From NCBI GenBank assembly GCA_017618215.1, contig JAFZUQ010000004.1:62001-126000 (forward strand): a stretch of 64,000 nucleotides of DNA. The letters run 5' to 3'. The stretch's first letter is position 1; every line of letters starts with the position of its first letter. The notes beneath the pieces are model-generated. The model saw only the letters and a list, made by a program, of their open reading frames with translations, had not been told where the DNA came from and made no database searches. Origin of the DNA: Elusimicrobiaceae bacterium. Lineage in GTDB: Bacteria; Elusimicrobiota; Elusimicrobia; Elusimicrobiales; Elusimicrobiaceae. This document shows positions 8,996 to 16,535 of the stretch, piece by piece. The position numbers and the translations under genes were made by a program.

Positions 8996-9562
8996 TTAAA
9001 TATTAATTTGCAATAAAAATCTTATTGTAACAATAAGCATGATAATACCGGCAATAAGTTGCATACGGCTATGCAAAACCGTTTGATTAAAAGTATTGCC
9101 ATGTACTATGCCAAATAGAACAGTAAAAAATGTAAATAAGGCAGATAATAAAAGTGCTGCCGCTAAATAACCGGTTCTTATCATGGCAATAGCAAAACCA
9201 AAAAAGAAAGACGGTAAAGCGGTTTGAATAGCGACTTTAATCATATATGTATTTTGTACAATATCAGTAAAGTTTAAACTAGGGGACCTTTCAATAGATT
9301 CCAAAATTAACTGTATGGAAATTAAAAACAGCATTACAAAAACAAGCCAATGCGGTGAATTGTATAGCCATGGAAAAAGCAAACGTCCGATAATAAAAGC
9401 CAAAGCCATGGCAAGAACATTCATTATAGCAAAGACAAAAGATGTCTTCAAAGCAGCATCTTTTTTATAAGAACTGCCGAGTTTGCGCCCGGTCATTACA
9501 CCTAGGGCAAAAGTACCTGTAGCGATACAGATTAGAGAGATGATTAATGTTAATATTCCCAT
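8996..9562 (-). CDS. MntP-like six-helix membrane protein lacking the metal aspartates
   Basis: 188 residues, about six membrane segments arranged as two repeats of three, split by a short loop near residue 100. Half one (GTFALGVMTGRKLG ... HWLVFVMLFLISIQLILES) and half two (FFFGFAIAMIRTG ... RMQLIAGIIMLIVTIRFLL) follow the layout of the MntP/DUF204 manganese exporters. In MntP each half has a conserved Asp within its first helix (DAF-A and SIDA-type motifs); here those positions read GTFA and LPSFF, with no acidic residue. Manganese export is therefore doubtful. Its ATG lies 8 bases after a TATAAT box, so it heads the long minus-strand operon leading to hpt-ftsH. Confidence 0.5.
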   Translation of the reverse strand: MGILTLIISLICIATGTFALGVMTGRKLGSSYKKDAALKTSFVFAIMNVLAMALAFIIGRLLFPWLYNSPHWLVFVMLFLISIQLILESIERSPSLNFTDIVQNTYMIKVAIQTALPSFFFGFAIAMIRTGYLAAALLLSALFTFFTVLFGIVHGNTFNQTVLHSRMQLIAGIIMLIVTIRFLLQINI

Positions 9563-9570
9563 ATATATAC

Positions 9571-9579
9571 ATTATAACA
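9571..9579 (-). promoter_or_regulatory. Extended -10 promoter, near-leaderless start
   Basis: On the minus strand the sequence reads TGT-TATAAT, followed by 8 bases and then the ATG at 9562. No Shine-Dalgarno site fits in the remaining space. There is no good -35 hexamer at the usual distance, as expected for an extended -10 promoter. Confidence 0.7.
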
Positions 9580-9605
9580 TATCAATAGGAAGTTTGGGCC
9601 CTTTA

Positions 9606-9778
9606 TTTGTGTGCTGGCTAATTCTTTTGGGCTAATTTAAATTTTTCTTTTTCTAGAGTACCGCAAACTCACTTCGTTCGTTTTACTTCTTGGTACTCGT
9701 CGTCAAAGAAAAATTTAAATTATCTTCAAAATACTTGCCAGGTATTGCGCACGATTTGGTCTTATGTCAAAAGTATCT
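9606..9778. repeat. Dispersed palindromic element, copy 1
   Basis: Long imperfect hairpin: AATTTAAATTTTTCTTT pairs perfectly with AAAGAAAAATTTAAATT, and inside it GAGTACC (9656-9662) pairs with GGTACTC (9692-9698). The outer arms TGGCTAATTCTTTTG and its counterpart near 9725-9745 also pair imperfectly. Related copies lie at 16536-16725 (same orientation) and 46590-46725 (opposite). The right end, similar to copy 2 up to about 9778, overlaps the stop and last codons of the TPR gene. Confidence 0.8.
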
Positions 9779-10226
9779 TGGGGCTTTGCATTTGTTTGCT
9801 TGGTTTATCTTCTTCTTTCAATTCTTTAATTATTGCCTTTTTCATTTCTAGAATTAATTTGTTATTTGGTGATATTTCTAAAATACTCTCACAATCTGCC
9901 AGTGCTTTCTTGTTTTCACCCATAGTCCTATAAAAACGCGCTCTGCTTATGTAATTTACCACATTATTTTTGTCTTTATTTACCTTTTGTGTATACAGCC
10001 TTTCAATTTCCCCACTTAAATTATGCCTCATGCATACAGCAATAATATCATAAATATGGTCTTCATGTGCTGTTTCATAATCTTTAACGGCTTTTTCATA
10101 TTCCCCGATTTTTGCATATAAAACAGCCCTGCCTATATACAATTCTGCTATATGTGGATATTTGTTTATTAGTTTATTAAATTCTTTTATTTCTTCTTTG
10201 ATTTCTGCTTGAATATTTTCCGGCAT
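9762..10226 (-). CDS. TPR-repeat protein of unknown function
   Basis: 154 residues with no signal peptide or membrane segment. At least two tetratricopeptide units can be seen: about residues 24-57 (AELYIGRAVLYAKIGEYEKAVKDYETA) and about 88-121 (VVNYISRARFYRTMGENKKALADCESIL), both shortened here in description, with the G-Y/A-x-x-A spacing typical of TPRs. The product is cytoplasmic and probably a protein-protein adaptor. GAGGACAAATT precedes the ATG. Upstream lies a structured RNA ending in an intrinsic terminator only ~25 bases before the start, so expression may depend on read-through. The last codons overlap repeat copy 1. Confidence 0.75.
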   Translation of the reverse strand: MPENIQAEIKEEIKEFNKLINKYPHIAELYIGRAVLYAKIGEYEKAVKDYETAHEDHIYDIIAVCMRHNLSGEIERLYTQKVNKDKNNVVNYISRARFYRTMGENKKALADCESILEISPNNKLILEMKKAIIKELKEEDKPSKQMQSPKILLT

Positions 10227-10252
10227 AATTTGTCCTCATTATTTAATTTAGC

Positions 10253-10310
10253 CATAAAAAAACGGCTAATTTGTATTATGAGCAAACAAGTCCATAAAAC
10301 AAATAGCCGT
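10253..10310 (-). terminator. Intrinsic terminator at the end of the candidate attenuator
   Basis: On the minus strand ACGGCTATTTGT pairs with ACAAATTAGCCGT across a 24-base loop and is followed by seven Ts. The 5' arm also belongs to the competing upstream pairing. Confidence 0.75.
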
Positions 10311-10421
10311 AGTCCCATAAGGGACATTAAGACATAAAAAAAAGAGTAATTAATTCTTTTCAATTATGCCTCACAGGCTATTTCTGGATTGTTTGCTATT
10401 TAAGATATAATCTTAAATGAC
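10253..10421 (-). ncRNA. Candidate structured leader RNA with attenuator architecture
   Basis: Minus-strand RNA between the thiamine pyrophosphokinase gene and the TPR gene. The segment 10376-10397 can pair over ~20 positions with 10281-10308 (for example AGCAAACAA with TTGTTTGCT, TCCA with TGGA, AAATAGCC with GGCTATTT). The same 10299-10310 strand can instead pair with 10261-10274 to form a terminator hairpin ending in TTTTTTT. Between the arms are a GTCCC-ATAA-GGGAC hairpin (10312-10325) and an AT-rich hairpin with an eight-T run. Two near-perfect palindromes sit at its 5' end (10399-10417 and 10422-10439). It matches no riboswitch class I recognise. Confidence 0.55.
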
Positions 10422-10524
10422 ATCTTTTTTAAAAAAGATTCCAAAAATATTTAAATTTTTTAGGGGTATTAGCCCTACATTTCAAATATACCTCTAAACT
10501 TAGTATATCATTTTTTGGTATGGT

Positions 10525-11145
10525 TTAATATTTTTCCACATATACCAAAAGTTTGCCACGCTTGAAATTAATTATAAAATTGCCTAAAGCGATATTGCTA
10601 AGCCCACGTTGACCCAGACCTAAAGTTTCATCTTTTAATGGATAAAGTAAATTATGCGTACTTATATTTTTAATTTCTTCAAACGGAATTATGCTCACGC
10701 GCGCACCTTTTTTTGCTTTAATTTCAGCACCTTTTGAAAGCAAATAAACTATGGCCTTTGGGAATAGAAAACAAATATCAAAATATTTTAAATAATTGCT
10801 TGCGGTCAAAAAATTGCTTAAACCAAAATCAATCCGCCCACCGTAAAAAAGTGCAATATCTACCTGTTTTGGTTTTAGGGTTTTTAAGTAATCAAGTGCC
10901 TTTTCAAAATCACTGTTATCTTGGCGTAAAACTTGCTTTAAGCGGCCGCGTAAAAGTGTTTTGTTTTTGGAGGTAATACTGTCTAAATCGCCGACAACCA
11001 AACTTGGTTTAACCCCTGCTTTTAAACATTTATTTGCGCCACCGTCAGCCGCTAAAATAAAAGAATATTTTTTGGCTTCTGCTACCAAAAATTTTTTGTT
11101 TAAAGTACCGTTTAAAACAAGTAAAACTTTATTTAATCTTGCCAT
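10525..11145 (-). CDS. thiN: Thiamine pyrophosphokinase
   Basis: 206 residues, usual family length. It converts thiamine to thiamine pyrophosphate with ATP. The catalytic N-terminal domain shows ILAADGGANKCLKAG near residue 31 and PSLVVGDLDSI near 47, and DNSDFEKALDYL near 76, all hallmark acidic motifs of thiamine pyrophosphokinases; the C-terminal beta domain (about 135-206) binds thiamine. It overlaps the end of the upstream SSS symporter gene by 17 bases, which strongly suggests that the symporter brings in thiamine or a related compound. It is followed by a structured RNA. Confidence 0.9.
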   Translation of the reverse strand: MARLNKVLLVLNGTLNKKFLVAEAKKYSFILAADGGANKCLKAGVKPSLVVGDLDSITSKNKTLLRGRLKQVLRQDNSDFEKALDYLKTLKPKQVDIALFYGGRIDFGLSNFLTASNYLKYFDICFLFPKAIVYLLSKGAEIKAKKGARVSIIPFEEIKNISTHNLLYPLKDETLGLGQRGLSNIALGNFIINFKRGKLLVYVEKY

Positions 11146-12544
11146 ATTTATCCCTCAGCAAAATTGCGCCTAAACACATTATATTAACTATTAAGCCGAT
11201 ATAAAAGCCCTCAACTTCTGCCCAAAAACCTGTGCGCGGCAAAATATTCCAAACAGTAACAATTAAAGCTGAAGACCATACGCAAAAAACGAATTGCCTA
11301 CCAGTAATTTTTTTAGGGAAAAAGTACCCGCACATTATCGGCACAAGCAAACAAGCCGCCATATAAGAGCCCAAAACAAACCAGATTTTTTTAAAACTAC
11401 CATCAAAAAACAAAGCTAGTATTATAGAAATTCCACCGATTATAAAGAAAAATATTTGGTTTGCAAGCACTTGATTCTTAAATTTATTTTTAAGTAAATC
11501 ATAAGCCAAAGTGTTTGAGGCAATAAATAAAAATGAATCTAAAGTTGATAAAATTATACACAAATTACCTACAACAAAAAAGCCTCTTAAACCGCTCGGC
11601 AGAAGTTGAACTGCATATAGGAAGTATGAGTGCGCCGGCAAAGCATCTGGTAAAACCGCACGTGCATATAAAGTGCCGGAAGTAGTGCATAAATCAAAGC
11701 AAAACCAAATTAGGGTGCAAATTAAAATACCTGTTTTTGCAGTTTTGCCGTCTTTAGCAGCAAAACATCTTTGGTAAAAAGACGGGTCAATTAAAGTTGC
11801 CAAAGCAATACCTGCCCAAACAAAAGTGTTAAGCCAACTGTTACCACCGTTTATGGAAAAATGAGTTGCCGGCAAAGTGTTTTTTAAAAACTCAAGGCCG
11901 CCGAAAGTTTGGAAAGACATCAACGCAACTAGCAAAACCGATAAACACATAACGCTAAACTGTATTATGTCTGAAAAAACTACGGCGCGAAGGCCGCTCC
12001 ACGCTGTATATAAACAAACAATAAAAGTACCAAGCGCCATGGCAGGCAATAAATCAAAACCGAAAATGAGTTGCAAAAATATGCCTAAACTTAGCACATA
12101 AGAAATCGGCAAAATATTAAAGAAAGTAAAAACGGCGGCGGTTTTGCGGGCGCGATCCCCAAACATTTGCCCGACAGCTTGCGGCAAAGTTACACTTTGG
12201 TAACTTTTAATTTTGTCTACTAAAAACAAAGCAAAAATAATATAAGCAATATACCAAAACACACCTTGCGTAACAAAATTATAAATGCCGTAATTAAAAG
12301 TTATTTCGTTTACTCCGAAAATGCCGCCGTACCAAGTTGCGGCAAGCGTGGCAACAAACATCGGCAGGGTTAACTGCCTGCCCATAAGCATATAATCAAG
12401 GAATTTATTTGTATTTTGCGGCCTTCTTAAATGCCCGTACAACACGCTTGCAAAAGTGAGCAACAAAACCGCAATTATTACCGCCAAATCAAGCCGGGTA
12501 ATAAGCGCAGATACCGCCAAATTTGCCGTAAAATTCCCTTCCAT
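11129..12544 (-). CDS. Sodium:solute symporter (SSS family), candidate thiamine transporter
   Basis: 471 residues, about 13 membrane helices. SSS-family features are the early AATWYGGIFGVNE segment (unwound first core helix), ITFNYGIYNFV, GFDLLPAMALGTFIVCLYTAWSGLRAVVFSD split across helices 5-6, and STLDSFLFIASNTLAYDL near residue 335. Members carry sugars, amino acids, vitamins or other solutes with Na+. The substrate cannot be read from sequence, but the gene overlaps thiN by 17 bases; SSS proteins linked to thiamine genes (called ThiV in comparative-genomics work) are known. It starts 12 bases after the YfcC-like gene stop. Confidence 0.8.
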   Translation of the reverse strand: MEGNFTANLAVSALITRLDLAVIIAVLLLTFASVLYGHLRRPQNTNKFLDYMLMGRQLTLPMFVATLAATWYGGIFGVNEITFNYGIYNFVTQGVFWYIAYIIFALFLVDKIKSYQSVTLPQAVGQMFGDRARKTAAVFTFFNILPISYVLSLGIFLQLIFGFDLLPAMALGTFIVCLYTAWSGLRAVVFSDIIQFSVMCLSVLLVALMSFQTFGGLEFLKNTLPATHFSINGGNSWLNTFVWAGIALATLIDPSFYQRCFAAKDGKTAKTGILICTLIWFCFDLCTTSGTLYARAVLPDALPAHSYFLYAVQLLPSGLRGFFVVGNLCIILSTLDSFLFIASNTLAYDLLKNKFKNQVLANQIFFFIIGGISIILALFFDGSFKKIWFVLGSYMAACLLVPIMCGYFFPKKITGRQFVFCVWSSALIVTVWNILPRTGFWAEVEGFYIGLIVNIMCLGAILLRDKYGKIK

Positions 12545-12556
12545 AAAACTACTTAA

Positions 12557-13984
12557 TTATTGCCAATTTATATAATTTGCAATTGCCAAAAAACCGAAAG
12601 AAAGCAAAAACCAAACCGTAACAAGCGGCAAAATAAATTTAAACCATTTCTGAAACGGTATCTTTGCCATACCGATAACGGCAATCACAATCGGGCTGGT
12701 GGGGATGCAGACATTTGTCCACCCGTCGCCGAACTGATAGGCTAAAACCATTGTTTGACGGCTGATACCAATTAAATCAGACAAAGGGGCAAGTATCGGC
12801 ATAGTTAAAACTGCTTTGCTAGAGCCGGACGGTATAAAAAAGTTAATAATTGCCTGCATTATAAAAGCCGCCCAACTTGCCAAAGTGGAATTTAATTTGG
12901 AAATTATGCCTGCCATAAAATTGAGAGCAGTATCCAAAATGTTTCCGTTTTCCGCAATAATTATAATTGAGGTAGCGAGGGCAAGCAAAAATACAATTTC
13001 CGCCATACCGCGGACGCCATCGTAAAAAGCAGTACAAGCTTCTTGCACTTTTAAGCGGCCGCAAATTGTTGCCACTAAAGCTAAACCGAAAAATAATGCG
13101 CCGATTTCGGTTATATACCACTCATATTTTAATACACCGAAAACCAAAAGGACCATCGTTGCGGCAAAAGCAAGCAAAACAAATTCGTGTGAAGTTGTAA
13201 AAACAACTTCTTCGGAATTTGCGGAAGTAAGTTCCTTTTTCTTTTCCTGATCAAATTCGTAAGTCAAACTTGCTTTAGGGTCTTTTTCAATTTTGTGTGC
13301 ATAACGCATAATGAAAATAATTGCAGCAGCCGTACAAATAACCCACATTACAAGACGGAATTTAAAACCGGAGTACATAGGAAGTTCGGCAATACCTTGT
13401 GCAATACCTAAAGTGAAAGGGTTCATAAATGCACTGGCAAAACCTGCTGCTGCCCCGATAAACGGAACTGTTACCCCTACTAAAGAATCATACCCAAGCG
13501 ACAAAGACAGCGGTATAAAAATAGGTATAAAAATTAAAACTTCTTCGGACATCCCAAAAGTTGCCCCGCCGATAGAAAATAAAATCATACTTAATGGGAT
13601 ATATAAATTTCTCAAACTTGGGTGATCTAAAAACACGCGGCTTAAACGTTTAATAAATGCGGTAATTGCACCTGTTTTTTCCACCACCATAAATGCACCG
13701 CCGATAATCAAAAGGAAGGCCATAATTTCCGCGGTAGTGGAACGCAAAAAAGCTTGCATGGGGGCTTTCAAGACATCAAATAAATTTTGCGGGGTTGAGT
13801 CTACATAGTGGAAAGAACCTTCAACAAGAACATTTCTTCCGTCTTTTAAAACTGTATCGAATTTACCTGCCGGAATTAACCACGTAGCGATAGCGGTTAA
13901 GGCAATGATTGTGAGCAAAATAACAGTAGTATTTAACTTCAAGTCTTTGAGTTTTTTTACAGACATTTTAAGCGTTTGTGTCAT
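12557..13984 (-). CDS. YfcC/DcuC-type inner-membrane transporter
   Basis: 475 residues, about 11-12 membrane helices. Family features include the start TWLIPAGKFD near residue 38, the repeated hairpin segments FSIGGATFGMSEEVLIFIP near 150 and FFIPSGSSKAVLTMPILAPLSD near 385, and GDGWTNVCIPTSP near 430. YfcC-family proteins belong to the ion-transporter superfamily with DcuC and ArcD-like antiporters, and are usually annotated as basic amino acid or C4-dicarboxylate carriers; the substrate here is not determinable. GGGAGGTG precedes the ATG by 11 bases. It heads the transcript that continues into the SSS symporter and thiN. Confidence 0.8.
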   Translation of the reverse strand: MTQTLKMSVKKLKDLKLNTTVILLTIIALTAIATWLIPAGKFDTVLKDGRNVLVEGSFHYVDSTPQNLFDVLKAPMQAFLRSTTAEIMAFLLIIGGAFMVVEKTGAITAFIKRLSRVFLDHPSLRNLYIPLSMILFSIGGATFGMSEEVLIFIPIFIPLSLSLGYDSLVGVTVPFIGAAAGFASAFMNPFTLGIAQGIAELPMYSGFKFRLVMWVICTAAAIIFIMRYAHKIEKDPKASLTYEFDQEKKKELTSANSEEVVFTTSHEFVLLAFAATMVLLVFGVLKYEWYITEIGALFFGLALVATICGRLKVQEACTAFYDGVRGMAEIVFLLALATSIIIIAENGNILDTALNFMAGIISKLNSTLASWAAFIMQAIINFFIPSGSSKAVLTMPILAPLSDLIGISRQTMVLAYQFGDGWTNVCIPTSPIVIAVIGMAKIPFQKWFKFILPLVTVWFLLSFGFLAIANYINWQ

Positions 13985-14050
13985 TAGTGTTTAAACACCT
14001 CCCAAATTAATTGTGATACTTATATATTTTATAAAATTATGCTATATATT

Positions 14051-14059
14051 TGGTAAAAT
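14051..14059 (+). promoter_or_regulatory. Extended -10 promoter of rsmI, leaderless start
   Basis: TGG-TAAAAT is followed by six bases and then the rsmI ATG at 14066, placing the expected transcription start at the start codon. No Shine-Dalgarno site is present. Confidence 0.65.
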
Positions 14060-14065
14060 ATTTCT

Positions 14066-14758
14066 ATGTTATATATCGTACCAACACCTATTGGGAATTT
14101 GCAGGATATAACTTTGCGTGCTTTGGATATTCTAAAACAAGCAGATTTTGTATTGTGCGAAGATACACGCCAAACAAAAAAATTGCTTGATAATTTCGGC
14201 ATACCAACAAAAACCTTAAGATATAATGAACAAAACGAACACAGTTTCCCCCCGTTTATAAAAATGTTGAAAGAGGGTAAAAACCTGGCATTAGTATCAG
14301 ATGCGGGAACACCTTGTGTGTCTGACCCTGGATGGAAACTTGTTAAACTTGCACGTCAAGAAAATATTCCAGTTACCGCTTTGCCGGGCGCAAGTGCCGC
14401 AACTTGTGCTTTAAGTGCATCAGGTTTAAGCGGCGGCGGTTTTTGCTTCCTTGGGTTTTTACCGAAGAAAAAGGGCAAAGCCCAAAAGCAAATTGAGGCC
14501 GCACTATTACTTGAAAAACCTGTTATTATTTATGAATCACCTTATCGCATAATTAAATTTTTGGAGTTTTTAGATACAACTTTCCCCCACATAAAAGTTT
14601 TTATAGGACGTGAAATAACCAAAACTTTTGAAGAGTATTTAAGCGGAACACCAAAAGAACTTTTGGAAAATTTTAAAGCACGCAAAAAAATTCTTGGCGA
14701 ATTTGTTGTAATTTTAGACGGCCGCAAAACCGATATTGAGGAAGATGATGAAGACTGA
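14066..14758 (+). CDS. rsmI: 16S rRNA 2'-O-ribose C1402 methyltransferase
   Basis: 230 residues. It methylates the ribose of C1402 in the ribosomal P-site using SAM. The tetrapyrrole-methylase fold is shown by LYIVPTPIGNLQDITLRAL at the N terminus, LCEDTRQTKKLL near 32, LVSDAGTPCVSDPG near 78 and GASAATCALSASGL near 110; VFIGREITKTFEEY near 175 is typical of RsmI. It ends in an acidic tail (EEDDED). The gene appears to be translated from a leaderless mRNA and overlaps tsaC by about 11 bases. Confidence 0.95.
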   Translation: MLYIVPTPIGNLQDITLRALDILKQADFVLCEDTRQTKKLLDNFGIPTKTLRYNEQNEHSFPPFIKMLKEGKNLALVSDAGTPCVSDPGWKLVKLARQENIPVTALPGASAATCALSASGLSGGGFCFLGFLPKKKGKAQKQIEAALLLEKPVIIYESPYRIIKFLEFLDTTFPHIKVFIGREITKTFEEYLSGTPKELLENFKARKKILGEFVVILDGRKTDIEEDDED

Positions 14759-15320
14759 AGTTTTCCATTTATCAAAAATAACAAAAAAGCAATTAACGCT
14801 TTTAAAAACCGCTTTACTTAGCGGCGCCCCTTGCATTTTGCCGACTGATACCGTTTACGGCCTTGTCGTTTTAGGGCGTGCAACAAATGCACGCGATATT
14901 TTAAACAAAACCAAACAAAACCCGGAAAATAAACCGGCGCAAATTTTATGTACTTTAAAACAAGCAGCAATTTTAGCGGCAGATCAAAATCAACTTGAAC
15001 AGGCAAAAAAATTTTGGCCCGGTGCATTAACTGCAATTATGGCGGCAAGCAAAGAGGGCAAAAGGTACAGCGGAATTGATACCGTAGGTTTGCGCATACC
15101 AAACAGTCAATTTTTGCTTGATTTAATGGAAAGCCTAATTTCCCCCCTGCTTGCAACAAGTGCAAATTTACACGGCAAAGCACCCTGTAAAAATACTGCT
15201 GAACTTTTAGCGGTTTTTGACGGTATCGTTTCTTGTATTGTACTAGATGATAACGCAAAGAAAAATACACCGTCAAAAATTATTGATTACACAAAAAATT
15301 CACCGCAAGTTATAAGATAA
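14748..15320 (+). CDS. tsaC: L-threonylcarbamoyladenylate synthase (TsaC/YrdC/Sua5 type)
   Basis: 190 residues from the second of two adjacent ATGs, chosen because GAGGA ends five bases before it; a TTG at 14736 is unlikely. It makes threonylcarbamoyl-AMP, the activated intermediate for t6A37 on ANN-decoding tRNAs. Motifs are ALLSGAPCILPTDTVYGLV near the N terminus, KFWPGALTAIM near 85, IDTVGLRIPNS near 107 and LLATSANLHGKAP near 135. Only the YrdC domain is present. It overlaps the end of rsmI, so two translation-fidelity genes form one transcription unit that ends at the terminator at 15341. Confidence 0.93.
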   Translation: MKTEVFHLSKITKKQLTLLKTALLSGAPCILPTDTVYGLVVLGRATNARDILNKTKQNPENKPAQILCTLKQAAILAADQNQLEQAKKFWPGALTAIMAASKEGKRYSGIDTVGLRIPNSQFLLDLMESLISPLLATSANLHGKAPCKNTAELLAVFDGIVSCIVLDDNAKKNTPSKIIDYTKNSPQVIR

Positions 15321-15340
15321 ATAAAAGAAAATTTTAAAAT

Positions 15341-15376
15341 AAAAAACCGGGGTGCTTAAAACACCTCGGTTTTGTA
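15341..15376. terminator. Bidirectional intrinsic terminator
   Basis: AAAACCGGGGTG pairs with CACCTCGGTTTT with one G-T wobble, flanked by A-rich and T-rich runs. It lies between convergent tsaC and rpmB. Confidence 0.85.
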
Positions 15377-15392
15377 AATAATCTTGCGTAAA

Positions 15393-15587
15393 TTATTTGC
15401 TCGGTTTTACGACCTTACCACCCTTCAAGCACTTAGAGCAAACATAAGCTGTCTGGGTTTTGCCGTTTAAAACAATTTTTTGTTTATGTAAATTGGGTTT
15501 GAAAGTCCTGTTTGTTTTTAAATGGCTGTGGCTGACGCTTTTACCTGTTGTTGATTTTTTACCGCAAATTTCACATTTATAAGACAT
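15393..15587 (-). CDS. rpmB: 50S ribosomal protein L28
   Basis: 64 residues from the ATG at 15587, which AGGTGGA precedes; the GTG three codons upstream is rejected. The N terminus YKCEICGKKSTTG and the C-terminal YVCSKCLKGGKV supply four cysteines of a zinc ribbon, and VSHSHLKTNRTFKPNL is the conserved L28 core. It belongs to the zinc-binding (C+) form of L28. It stands alone between terminator and protease gene. Confidence 0.97.
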   Translation of the reverse strand: MSYKCEICGKKSTTGKSVSHSHLKTNRTFKPNLHKQKIVLNGKTQTAYVCSKCLKGGKVVKPSK

Positions 15588-15635
15588 AATTTCCACCTAA
15601 CATTAATTTTCTATATTGTACCAAAATTAAAGCAA

Positions 15636-16388
15636 TTAAGCAAATTTACTTTTGAAAATACGCCAGCATTTACGTATATATTCAATAATATCCTGGAAGT
15701 ATTTTTGCACTTTCGTTGGCTCTTTACCTTTTGCAATTTGTGGGGTGATTTTGGCTTCACTCATCATCTGTAAAAGATAATTTGAAGGCAGGGCAAAATT
15801 AATATTTTGCACATTTTGCTCTTCCAAACTTGAAATTGCTATACCTACAACATGCCCGTCCTCATTAAAAACCGGGCTGCCGCTGCTTGATGGCGAAATA
15901 GGCGCACTTATTTGGAAAAATGTGACATCATCGACATTTCTAAGTTGTGAAACAAGCCCATTTGTTATACTGTTTTGAAGTCTTTTTGGGCTACCGATAA
16001 CCGCAATTTGTTGCCCTGCTTGTACAGTATTTGAATTTTTAAAAGTAACGCTTGGCAAATAATTTACAGATACTTGCAAAATTGCCAAATCAATACGCGG
16101 TTTTTGGGAAAGACTGACAACTCTTGCTTCTTCCGAGATAGCACCGTTACTGAAAGTTAAATTAATCAATTTTGCATTTTCCAAAGTATGCGCCGCAGTT
16201 GCAATATATCCTTGCGGGGAAATAACAAAACCAGTAGCACTTGCGGTTTTACCATCCGCTCTCAAAACATTAACGGTAACAACTGTGTTTTGGTTTAACT
16301 TGGAAATTTCTTCTAAAGATAAGGCCCAAGTGGCTTCCAGTCCACAAAAAATGAAAATAAAAGAAATGATAAGAAATCTTTTAATCAT
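15636..16388 (-). CDS. Trypsin-like (S1C) periplasmic serine protease
   Basis: 250 residues from the ATG at 16388. The frame continues upstream through the tRNA-Thr gene, but that extension is an artefact. A signal peptide (about 1-23, MIKRFLIISFIFIFCG) is followed by a DegP-like protease fold: His in IATAAHTLENAK, Asp in PRIDLAILQV and Ser in SPSSSGSPVFNEDG, a variant of the usual GNSGGP. No PDZ domain is present; the last ~40 residues are basic and Tyr-rich. There is no Shine-Dalgarno site, and only eight bases separate the tRNA 3' end from the ATG. The protease probably handles periplasmic quality control. Confidence 0.85.
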   Translation of the reverse strand: MIKRFLIISFIFIFCGLEATWALSLEEISKLNQNTVVTVNVLRADGKTASATGFVISPQGYIATAAHTLENAKLINLTFSNGAISEEARVVSLSQKPRIDLAILQVSVNYLPSVTFKNSNTVQAGQQIAVIGSPKRLQNSITNGLVSQLRNVDDVTFFQISAPISPSSSGSPVFNEDGHVVGIAISSLEEQNVQNINFALPSNYLLQMMSEAKITPQIAKGKEPTKVQKYFQDIIEYIRKCWRIFKSKFA

Positions 16389-16396
16389 AAGCAAAA

Positions 16397-16468
16397 AGCC
16401 GAGGATGGGACTCGAACCCACAACCTACGGTTTACAAAACCGTTGCTCAACCATTGAGCTACCTCGGC
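16397..16468 (-). tRNA. tRNA-Thr (anticodon UGU)
   Basis: 72 bases forming a complete cloverleaf: acceptor GCCGAGG/CCTCGGC, D stem GCTC/GAGC, anticodon stem ACGGT/ACCGT with loop TTTGTAA, T arm GTGGG-TTCGAGT-CCCAT. The discriminator base is T and CCA is not encoded. The protease ATG is eight bases downstream, so the tRNA and mRNA are probably one primary transcript. Confidence 0.95.
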
Positions 16469-16535
16469 AATACTGTATAAATAGATTATAACAATTTTTG
16501 ATAAACTCTGCAAATAAGGAAATCTGAAATTTACA

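Noticed and set aside
16285-16491. 68-codon plus-strand frame over tRNA-Thr
   Set aside because: Its second half (LEPTTYGLQ...) is the antisense reading of the tRNA, a well-known false protein, and its first half is antisense to the protease signal peptide.
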